Assembly (NCBI RefSeq): GCF_014268755.2
Contig: NZ_CP077093.1
Span: 3,584,001 to 3,648,000, forward strand
DNA length: 64,000 bases
From: Pseudomonas vanderleydeniana
GTDB lineage: Bacteria > Pseudomonadota > Gammaproteobacteria > Pseudomonadales > Pseudomonadaceae
Direction of reading: 5' to 3'
This document shows positions 45,175 through 53,581 of the stretch, piece after piece (the stretch's first letter is position 1; every line of letters begins with the position of its first letter). The notes under the pieces are model-generated. The model did not search any database. It was given only the letters and a program-made list of their open reading frames with translations, and was not told the origin of the DNA. A program made the position numbers and the translations under genes.

Positions 45175-48100
45175 TTGGTCAGAGAACCGAACGCAGCGCT
45201 TATCCAGCAACTGTTCGAATCCCGGGTACTGCGTGATCCCTCGGCCCCGGCGCTGGGTTTCATGGGGCAGGTCCTGAGTTACCAGCAACTCAACACCCAG
45301 GCCAATCGCCTGGCACACCACCTGCGTTCAGCGGGGGTGGGGCCCGACACGCGGGTCGCCCTCTGCCTGCAACGTTCGCCGCAGATGCTGATCGCCGTGC
45401 TGGCCGTGCTCAAGGCCGGGGGGGCCTATGTCCCGCTCGATCCCGCATACCCCTCGCAACGTCTGGCACACATGCTTGCCGATTGCAGCCCCCGGCTGGT
45501 AATCACTCATGCTGCGGCGTTGTCCGGCTTGAACCCGGCGCTGGCGAGCCTGGCCGAACAGCCCGAGATTCTCGACCTGGCCAACGACACCACCTGGGCC
45601 AAATGCCCAGGCGACAACCTTTCCCCTGACGTCCTCGGGCTGAACGACAGTCACCTGGCCTACGTGATCTACACCTCGGGCTCCACCGGGCTGCCCAAGG
45701 GGGTCATGGTCGAGCACCGTGGACTGGTCAACCTGGCTCAGGTCCAGGGCCCGTTGTTCAAGGTCGGGCCCGGATGCCGAGTGCTGCAGTTTGCCTCCTT
45801 CAGCTTCGACGCCTCGGTCTTCGAGTGGGTCATGGCCCTGGCCCATGGCGCCTGCCTGGAACTCGTCGAGCCCGGCACATTGCTGCTGGGCGACAACCTG
45901 GCAACGGTTCTGCGCGAACGACACATCACCCATGCCACGCTGCCGCCGCTGGTGCTCGCCGGTCTAGGCGAGCCGATGGGCTTGCCCGAGCTGCGTACGC
46001 TGGTACTGGCCGGAGAGGCACCCCCTCCGGCGCTGACCGCCGCCTGGGCGAAAGGGCGACAGCTGTTCAATGCCTACGGACCGACCGAAACCACCATTTG
46101 GGCCACCGTTTACCGTTGCAGCGAGCATCAGGACCCGCAGTCGCCCGTGCCGATCGGTGAACCTATCGATCAGGCCAGTGCCATTTTGCTGGACGAAACC
46201 GGCGTGCCAGTGCGCATGGGCGAGATTGGCGAGCTGTTCATCGGCGGTTGCGGTGTGGCCCGCGGCTACCTGAACCGTGCGCAACTGACGGCCGAACGCT
46301 TCATCGACAGTCCCTTCACACCCGGTGAGCGCCTGTACCGGACGGGCGACCTGGCCCGTTTCGAGGCGGATGGCCAACTGCTGTTCCTGGGGCGCAGCGA
46401 CTTCCAGGTCAAGGTGCGCGGTTTTCGTATCGAGCCTGGAGAGATCGAGGCCTGCCTGAACGCTCTGCCAGGTGTCGAGGCATCGCTGGTGATCGCCCGC
46501 GAAGACACTCCCGGGGACCGCCGGCTGGTGGCCTACTACCTGGCAACGACCGAAATCACGCCTGGACAAGTGCGCGAACATGCCCGACAGTCCTTGCCCG
46601 CTCACATGCTGCCCGCGGCCTGCATGCGCCTGATGCAATGGCCGATCAACGCCAACGGCAAGCTCGATCGGCAGGCGCTGCCGCTGCCCGATGCCGCTGC
46701 GCGGGTTTGCGGCGAGTATGTCGCCCCTCATGAAGGACTGGAGCAGTGGTTGGCCGGTATTTGGGCCGAGGTGCTGAAAGTCGAGCGGGTAGGGCGCGAG
46801 GACAACTTTTTGGCCCTGGGGGGAGACTCCCTCAGCGCCCTGCAGATCACCGTCAGGGTTCGCGAGCAGGGGGGACGTCACCTGCCGCTCAAGAGCCTGT
46901 TTCTCGACGGTACGCTGTATCAGGTGGCACGCCAGTTGAGTGAGCCCATGGCCGATGCACCGCTGCCGCAGCCCACCGCAGTCGATGCTTCGCCGATCGC
47001 ACCGCTGTCCTACCAGCAGAGCGGTGTCTGGTGGTTGAACAAGGTCTCCGATGCCCGTGCCTACCACGCGCAGAGCGTGATCAGCATCCGCGGCCGGATC
47101 GATGAGGATTTGTTGCAGCGCTGCCTGGATGAGATTGTCAGCCGTCACGAGATCTTTCGCACCACCTTTCATGACGATGGCGAGGGCGTGCCTTACCAGC
47201 GTGTCCATGAACAGGCCCTTGCCGCGCTGACCTGTATCGACATCCCGGCAGAGGACGAGCAGGGCTTCATCGCGCGGGTCGAGCAGGAGGTGCACCGGGC
47301 CATCGACGTCTCGAATCTTCCACTGGTTCGCTGGCTGCTGGTCAGGCGTGGCACGGATGCCTATGCGCTGGTCCATATCGAACACCATTTCGTACATGAC
47401 GGCTGGAGTGCAAACCTGTTCCTGGAGGAGCTGCTGCACCTGTACCAGTACCACCACGGCGACCGCAGCGATGCGCTGCCGCTGCCCGGCGCACAATACT
47501 CGGACTATGCCCGCTGGCAGCAGAGCGAGGCGGCCGAAGCCGAATACGAGCGGCAGATGCACTTCTGGAAGCAGCAGTTGCAGGGCGCACCGTTCACCTT
47601 GCCGCTGCCCACCGATTTCCCCAGGCCGTCCCAGCGCAGCGGTCGTGGCCGGCAGTTGCGCTTCGAGCTGTCCGCCGAGTTGGCCGCCAGATTGCGCCAG
47701 TTCAGTGAAACCGAGGGTGTCACAGTCTTCACCACCTTGTTCACGGTGTTCCAGTGGTGGCTGGGCGGGCGCTGCGGTGTCGAGGACTTCCTGGTCGGTT
47801 CGGCCGTGGCCAATCGCAAGTCGGTCGCCTACGAGCGCTGCCTCGGAATGTTCGTCAACAGCGTGGTGATCCGCGCCGACCTGGGCGGCTCACCCTCCTT
47901 CCGCCAGTTGCTGGGCCGCACCGCCGAGCGGATGCTCGACGTCTATGACCACGAAAGCCTGCCGTTCGAACGACTGGTGCGTGAGTTCCAGCCCAGCCGC
48001 TCATTGTCACGCAACCCGCTGTTCCAGGTGGCGTTCAGCTTCCACAACTCGCAGACCCCGCCGCTTCAGGGACCGGGTTTCGATCTGTCGCTGTTCGAGG

Positions 48101-51100
48101 CCTACAGCAACCAGACGGCCAAATTCGACATCGAGGTGGTGGTGATTCCCCGGGGCACCCGGGCCGACAACCCCGACACCCTGTCACTGCTCTGGAACTA
48201 CTCGGCTGATCTGTTCAAGGACGAAACCATGACCCGTTTGCGCGATAACTATCTGGAGCTGTTGGGACAGTGCCTGGAGGCACCGGGGCGCCGCCTCGAC
48301 ACTGACACGGTGATCGGTACCGAAGAGCGTCAGCGGTTGCTCGATGAGTGGAACCAGGTCAGTCCTGCCGAGCCACCGCCCCGTTGCCTGCATCAATTGT
48401 TCGAAGAGCGGGTAGCGCTTGATCCCTGGGCGCCGGCTGTCAGCCTCGAAGGCCAGACGCTCAGCTATGGCGAGTTGAATGCCCGGGCCAACTGCCTGGC
48501 GCGCTACCTGCGCACCCTCGGTATCGGCCCCGATGCCTTGGTGGGGCTGTGTGTCGAGCGCTCACTGGAGATGCTGGTCGGTGTGCTGGCGATCCTCAAG
48601 GCCGGTGGCGCCTATGTACCGCTCGATCCGGTTTACCCGAGCGAGCGCCTGCACCTGTTGCTGGCTGACAGCGCCCCGGCAGTGGTCCTGACCCACGCAC
48701 CGGCCAGGCCCAGCCTGACCGCCGCCTGCAAGGGACTGCAGAGCAAGCCGCGCCTGCTCGACCTGGAAGCCGATGCGACACGTTGGGCTGAGCGTCCCGC
48801 CGAGAACCTCAACCCCGAGGAACAGGGCCTGACCGCGCACCACCTGGCCTACGTGATCTATACCTCCGGCTCCACCGGCACGCCCAAGGGCGTGATGATC
48901 GAGCACGCTCAGGTGGCGCGCCTGTTCAGCAGCACCGCTGCGCAATTCGGCTTCAACGCCGATGATGTGTGGACACTGTTTCACTCCTTCGCCTTCGACT
49001 TCTCGGTCTGGGAAATCTGGGGCGCGCTGCTGCACGGTGGGCGCCTGGTGATCGTGCCGACCCTGACCAGCCGTACCCCGGCAGATTTCTACCAGTTGCT
49101 CTGCGAGCAGGGCGTGACCGTGCTCAACCAGACCCCGAGCGCCTTCCGCAGCCTCATGGGGGCCCAGGCCCGCAGCACAGCGGCGCACAGTCTGCGCCAG
49201 GTGGTGTTCGGCGGCGAAGCCCTGGAGATGACCACGCTCAAGCCGTGGTTCGCCGACCCACGCAACAGCGATACACAACTGGTCAATATGTACGGCATCA
49301 CCGAGATCACCGTGCATGCCACCTACCTGGCCCTGCAGCCTGAAGATGCCGAGCAGCCGGGTAGCCCGATCGGGCGCCCGCTGGCCGACCTGCGCTGCTA
49401 CCTGCTCGGTGCCAACGGGCAACTGCTGCCGATCGGTGCCGAAGGCGAGATCCATATCGGTGGAGCAGGGGTGGCCCGTGGCTACCTGAATCGTGCGCAA
49501 CTGACCGCCGAGCGTTTCATCGACAACCCCTTCGTGCCGGGTGAGCGCCTGTATCGCACTGGCGACCTGGCGCGTTATCGCGCGGATGGCAGCCTGGAGT
49601 TCCTCGGTCGCAACGACTTCCAGGTGAAGATTCGTGGTTTCCGCATCGAACTGGGTGAAATCGAAGCCAGCCTCGCTCGCTGTGCCGGTGTGCGTGATGC
49701 GGTGGTGATCGCCCGCGAGGATCAACCGGGCGAGCCTCGCCTGGTAGCGTATTACACGTGCGCCGAGGGCGCCGTGCCGAGCGCCCGGGAACTGCGTACG
49801 CAACTGGCTGCTGCCTTGCCGGAGCACATGGTCCCGGCTGCCTATGTCAGCCTGGAGGCCTTGCCGCTGACCGCCAACGGCAAGCTCGACCGCCAGGCGT
49901 TGCCGGCGCCCGATGACAGTGCCTTCGGCACACGGCCGTTCAGTGCTCCGCAAGGGCCGGTGGAAAGCGCGCTAGCCGAGGCCTGGGCCCATGTGCTCGG
50001 CCGCGAGCGAATCGGTCGCGACGACAACTTCTTCGCCCTGGGCGGGCACTCGCTTTCGGCTTTGCGGGTGCTTGAGCGGCTGCGGCGACAGGGTATCGAA
50101 CTCGATGCCCGGCTGATGTTCAGCGTCCCGGTACTGCGCGAACTCGCCGCCGGTGTGGACATGGCGGAACTGGCCGCACCGATTCCGGCCAATGCCATCG
50201 TTCGCGGCCTGCCCATCACCCCTGAATGCCTGCCTCTGGTCAGTCTGCAACAGCGGCAGATCGATGCCATTGTCGGCGCGGTGCAGGGCGGTGCCGACAA
50301 CATACAGGACATCTACCCGTTGTCGCCGCTTCAGGAGGGCATGCTGTTCCATCACCTGATGGCGCGTCATGGTGATCCCTACCTGCTCTGGTGCCTGATG
50401 AGTTTCAGCGACCGGGCGACCCTGGAGCGGTATGTCCAGGCGCTGGAAACCGTGATCACCCGCCACGACATCCTGCGCACCTCGGTGTTCTGGGACGATC
50501 TGCAGGAGCCGGTGCAAGTGGTCTGGCGTGAAGTGCAGGGTCTGGTCGAGGAACTGAGCCTGGACCCGGCCGAGGGCGATATCGCCACGCAGTTGCGTCG
50601 ACGCTTCGACCCACGGCAATACCGCCTGCCACTGGAGCGAGCGCCGCTGATGCGCCTGGTCATTGCCCGGGACGAGGTCAACGACCGCTGGCTGGGCCTG
50701 CGCCTGTTCCATCACATCATCGATGACAACACCTCGCTGAAACAGCTCAACGCCGAGGTCGAGGCGGTCCTTGACGGTCACGCGGACAGCCTGCCGCCAG
50801 CCTTGCCCTATCGCAACTTCATTGCCCAGCGGGTCAAGGGGGGGGACCGGCAGGCCCAGGAGCAGTTTTTCCGTGGCATGTTGGCCGGCATCAGCCAACC
50901 ATCCGCACCGTTCGGCCTGCTCGATATCCAGGGCGATGGCAGCGGTGTCGGCGAGGCCCGGCTGATGCTCGACAGCGACCTTGGTCAACGCCTGCGGCAG
51001 TCGGCCCAGGCCCTGGGCGTAAGCCCGGCCAGCCTGTTCCATGTGGCCTGGGGCCAGGTCGTGGGGCAGACCTCCGGTCGCCACGATGTGATCTTCGGTA

Positions 51101-53478
51101 CGGTCCTGTTCGGCCGCCTCTATGGCGGCGAGGGCGCCGAGCGGATCCTCGGACCGTTCATCAATACCCTGCCGATCCGTATCGACCTGGCGGCGCAGGG
51201 CGTGGCAGCCTGCGTGCGTCATACCCATGGGCTGCTGACCCAACTGTTTGAGCACGAACATGCCTCGTTGGCACTGGCCCAGCGTTGCAGCGACATCGCC
51301 TCGCCAACGCCGTTGTTCACCACCTTGCTCAATTACCGCCACAGCGAGCGGGCAACCGAGGGAGGGGACTCGACCTCCGGTGCCTGGAAGGGGATTGAGG
51401 TATTGGGTGGCGAGGAACGCACCAACTATCCGCTGGTGCTGGCCGTGGATGACAGTGGCGAGGGTTTCCGGATCGGAGCCCAAGTCTGCGCGGCGCTGGA
51501 CCCGCATCGCACCTGCGCGATGATGCAGCGGGCGCTGGAAAGTCTGGTCCAGGCCCTTGAGCAGGCGCCACAAGGCCGCCCTGATCGTCTGGATGTCCTG
51601 CCGCCCGGCGAGCGCCGTCAATTGCTTCACGATTGGAACCCTGCTGCGCCTGCCAGCGTCATCCGCGACTGCCCGCACCAGGTTTTCGAGCGCCAGGCTG
51701 CTCGCCAGCCCGCCGCCTTGGCGGCCTGCTTCGAGGGCAGGGCGCTGACCTATGGCGAACTCAATGCCCAGGCCAACCGCCTGGCCCATCACCTTCGCCA
51801 ACGAGGCGTCGGTCCGGAGGTCCGGGTCGGGCTGTGTGTCGAACGTTCACTGGACATGCTGGTCGGCCTGCTTGCCATTCTCAAGGCTGGCGGTGCGTAC
51901 GTCCCCCTGGATCCGGCGTACCCCCGCGAACGCCTGGCCTATCTGCTGCAAGACAGTGGCGTGGCGCTGGTGCTCACTCACCCGGCCGGCCGGGCGGCGC
52001 TGGGCGAAGCCCTGCAAGGCTTGGCAAACGCCCCCGAGTGCCTGGACCTGACCAGCCCGGGCTGGGCCGACGCGCCGACCGACAACCTCGACCCGGCGCG
52101 CCTGGGACTGACGCCATCGAGCCTGGCCTACGTCATCTACACCTCCGGCTCCACCGGCCAGCCCAAGGGGGTGATGGTCGAGCACCGCCAGGTGATGCGC
52201 CTGTTCGACACTACTGCTGCGCAGTTCGCCTTTGACCACGAGGATGTCTGGACGCTGTTCCATTCCTTTGCCTTTGACTTCTCGGTCTGGGAAATCTGGG
52301 GCGCACTGTTGCACGGCGGGCGGCTGGTGGTTGTGCCGGCTCCGGTCTGTCGCGCCCCGGCGGAGTTCTACCGATTGCTCTGCGAACAGCAGGTGACGGT
52401 GCTCAATCAGACGCCGAGCGCCTTTCGTGGCCTGCTCGATGCCCAGGCCCGCAGCAAGGCGACCCACAGCCTGCGCTGCGTGGTGTTCGGGGGCGAGGCG
52501 CTGGAAACCACGGCACTCAAACCCTGGTTCACCGACCCGCGCAACAGCGATACGCAACTGGTGAACATGTATGGCATCACCGAGATCACCGTGCACGCGA
52601 CCTATCTGGCGCTGCGGGCCGAAGATGCCGAGCGTTGCGGTGCAAGCCCCATTGGCCGGCCACTGGCCGACCTGCGTTGCTATCTGCTCGGTCCAGCGGG
52701 GCAACCGGTGCCGATCGGTGCCGAAGGCGAAATCCATATCGGCGGTGCCGGTGTTGCGCGGGGCTACCTGAATCGGCCGGAACTGACGGCCGAGCGGTTC
52801 ATCGACAGTCCTTTCGTGCCCGGTGATCGACTGTACCGCACCGGCGACCTTGCCCGATACCGGGCCGATGGCAGCCTGGAGTACCTGGGGCGCAACGACT
52901 TTCAGGTGAAGATTCGCGGCTACCGCATCGAACTGGCTGAAATCGAAGCCAGCCTGGGTCGTTGTACCGGTGTTCGTGAGGCCGTGGTCCTTGCCAGCGA
53001 GGATCAGCCTGGAGAAGCACGCCTGGTGGCCTACTACACGGTTGCCGAGGGGGCCGCGCCAGATGCGCGTGAGTTGCGTACGCAACTGGCTGCAGTGTTG
53101 CCCGAACACATGGTTCCAGCCGCCTACGTGCGTCTGGACCAGTTGCCTCTGACCCCCAACGGCAAGCTCGACCGCCAGGCACTGCCGAGACCCGATGAAG
53201 CCGCCTACGCGGTGAACACCCATGTTGCACCTGGCACGCCTATCGAGTTGGCCCTGGCCGAGATCTGGTGCGAAGTGCTGCACTGCGAGCGGGTCGGACT
53301 GACCGACAACTTTTTCCAACTCGGTGGCCACTCCTTGCTGGCCACCCGCATCGTCGCCCGGATCGACGATCTGCTGGGCATCGAGTTGCCGATGCGGGTG
53401 ATGTTCGATCACCCGACCATCGAGGCGTTGCTCGATCACCTCTTTACCCAGGCGCAGGAAACCCGCGCTTCCCCTTGA
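45175..53478 (+). CDS. Nonribosomal peptide synthetase 1: A-T-C-A-T-(E/C)-A-T
   Basis: 2767 aa, three modules. A1 (10-505) has pocket residues read as D-A-F-T-V-A-A-I-W, nearest the Phe/Tyr group but uncertain. T1 has its phosphopantetheine Ser at 552 ('LGGDS'). C2 (608-1050) has HHFVHDG at 737-743. A2 (1072-1575) reads D-F-W-N-V-G-M-V-H, the threonine code. T2 Ser is 1626. A dual epimerisation/condensation domain (1686-2150) carries 'HHLMARHGD' at 1726-1734 and HHIIDDN at 1846-1852. A3 (2168-2672) again reads the threonine code, and T3 Ser is 2720. The line starts without a condensation domain, so no acyl starter is expected. The start is TTG 45175 with GAGAGG 6 bases upstream; no in-frame ATG is better. 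The C-terminal T domain must hand the chain to the next protein. Confidence 0.93.
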   Translation: MVREPNAALIQQLFESRVLRDPSAPALGFMGQVLSYQQLNTQANRLAHHLRSAGVGPDTRVALCLQRSPQMLIAVLAVLKAGGAYVPLDPAYPSQRLAHMLADCSPRLVITHAAALSGLNPALASLAEQPEILDLANDTTWAKCPGDNLSPDVLGLNDSHLAYVIYTSGSTGLPKGVMVEHRGLVNLAQVQGPLFKVGPGCRVLQFASFSFDASVFEWVMALAHGACLELVEPGTLLLGDNLATVLRERHITHATLPPLVLAGLGEPMGLPELRTLVLAGEAPPPALTAAWAKGRQLFNAYGPTETTIWATVYRCSEHQDPQSPVPIGEPIDQASAILLDETGVPVRMGEIGELFIGGCGVARGYLNRAQLTAERFIDSPFTPGERLYRTGDLARFEADGQLLFLGRSDFQVKVRGFRIEPGEIEACLNALPGVEASLVIAREDTPGDRRLVAYYLATTEITPGQVREHARQSLPAHMLPAACMRLMQWPINANGKLDRQALPLPDAAARVCGEYVAPHEGLEQWLAGIWAEVLKVERVGREDNFLALGGDSLSALQITVRVREQGGRHLPLKSLFLDGTLYQVARQLSEPMADAPLPQPTAVDASPIAPLSYQQSGVWWLNKVSDARAYHAQSVISIRGRIDEDLLQRCLDEIVSRHEIFRTTFHDDGEGVPYQRVHEQALAALTCIDIPAEDEQGFIARVEQEVHRAIDVSNLPLVRWLLVRRGTDAYALVHIEHHFVHDGWSANLFLEELLHLYQYHHGDRSDALPLPGAQYSDYARWQQSEAAEAEYERQMHFWKQQLQGAPFTLPLPTDFPRPSQRSGRGRQLRFELSAELAARLRQFSETEGVTVFTTLFTVFQWWLGGRCGVEDFLVGSAVANRKSVAYERCLGMFVNSVVIRADLGGSPSFRQLLGRTAERMLDVYDHESLPFERLVREFQPSRSLSRNPLFQVAFSFHNSQTPPLQGPGFDLSLFEAYSNQTAKFDIEVVVIPRGTRADNPDTLSLLWNYSADLFKDETMTRLRDNYLELLGQCLEAPGRRLDTDTVIGTEERQRLLDEWNQVSPAEPPPRCLHQLFEERVALDPWAPAVSLEGQTLSYGELNARANCLARYLRTLGIGPDALVGLCVERSLEMLVGVLAILKAGGAYVPLDPVYPSERLHLLLADSAPAVVLTHAPARPSLTAACKGLQSKPRLLDLEADATRWAERPAENLNPEEQGLTAHHLAYVIYTSGSTGTPKGVMIEHAQVARLFSSTAAQFGFNADDVWTLFHSFAFDFSVWEIWGALLHGGRLVIVPTLTSRTPADFYQLLCEQGVTVLNQTPSAFRSLMGAQARSTAAHSLRQVVFGGEALEMTTLKPWFADPRNSDTQLVNMYGITEITVHATYLALQPEDAEQPGSPIGRPLADLRCYLLGANGQLLPIGAEGEIHIGGAGVARGYLNRAQLTAERFIDNPFVPGERLYRTGDLARYRADGSLEFLGRNDFQVKIRGFRIELGEIEASLARCAGVRDAVVIAREDQPGEPRLVAYYTCAEGAVPSARELRTQLAAALPEHMVPAAYVSLEALPLTANGKLDRQALPAPDDSAFGTRPFSAPQGPVESALAEAWAHVLGRERIGRDDNFFALGGHSLSALRVLERLRRQGIELDARLMFSVPVLRELAAGVDMAELAAPIPANAIVRGLPITPECLPLVSLQQRQIDAIVGAVQGGADNIQDIYPLSPLQEGMLFHHLMARHGDPYLLWCLMSFSDRATLERYVQALETVITRHDILRTSVFWDDLQEPVQVVWREVQGLVEELSLDPAEGDIATQLRRRFDPRQYRLPLERAPLMRLVIARDEVNDRWLGLRLFHHIIDDNTSLKQLNAEVEAVLDGHADSLPPALPYRNFIAQRVKGGDRQAQEQFFRGMLAGISQPSAPFGLLDIQGDGSGVGEARLMLDSDLGQRLRQSAQALGVSPASLFHVAWGQVVGQTSGRHDVIFGTVLFGRLYGGEGAERILGPFINTLPIRIDLAAQGVAACVRHTHGLLTQLFEHEHASLALAQRCSDIASPTPLFTTLLNYRHSERATEGGDSTSGAWKGIEVLGGEERTNYPLVLAVDDSGEGFRIGAQVCAALDPHRTCAMMQRALESLVQALEQAPQGRPDRLDVLPPGERRQLLHDWNPAAPASVIRDCPHQVFERQAARQPAALAACFEGRALTYGELNAQANRLAHHLRQRGVGPEVRVGLCVERSLDMLVGLLAILKAGGAYVPLDPAYPRERLAYLLQDSGVALVLTHPAGRAALGEALQGLANAPECLDLTSPGWADAPTDNLDPARLGLTPSSLAYVIYTSGSTGQPKGVMVEHRQVMRLFDTTAAQFAFDHEDVWTLFHSFAFDFSVWEIWGALLHGGRLVVVPAPVCRAPAEFYRLLCEQQVTVLNQTPSAFRGLLDAQARSKATHSLRCVVFGGEALETTALKPWFTDPRNSDTQLVNMYGITEITVHATYLALRAEDAERCGASPIGRPLADLRCYLLGPAGQPVPIGAEGEIHIGGAGVARGYLNRPELTAERFIDSPFVPGDRLYRTGDLARYRADGSLEYLGRNDFQVKIRGYRIELAEIEASLGRCTGVREAVVLASEDQPGEARLVAYYTVAEGAAPDARELRTQLAAVLPEHMVPAAYVRLDQLPLTPNGKLDRQALPRPDEAAYAVNTHVAPGTPIELALAEIWCEVLHCERVGLTDNFFQLGGHSLLATRIVARIDDLLGIELPMRVMFDHPTIEALLDHLFTQAQETRASP

Positions 53479-53489
53479 GACCCTGAGAG

Positions 53490-53539
53490 CGACCCGGCCC
53501 ACAAGGCCGGGTCGCGGCGTGCGGGGCGTATCACGCCCC
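53490..53539 (+). promoter_or_regulatory. Two tandem hairpins between the NRPS genes
   Basis: CGACCCGGCC-CACAA-GGCCGGGTCG (53490-53514) and GGGGCGT-ATC-ACGCCCC (53523-53539), both perfect and without T-tracts. They lie in the 103-bp NRPS1-NRPS2 gap and may tune or protect the long transcript. Confidence 0.55.
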
Positions 53540-53581
53540 ACAACCCAACAAAAATAATGCAGTCATGGATGGAAGCCTCTC

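Noticed and set aside
45175..53478. Lipopeptide synthetase with an acyl starter
   Set aside because: The first domain is an A domain with no preceding starter condensation domain in the frame or upstream.
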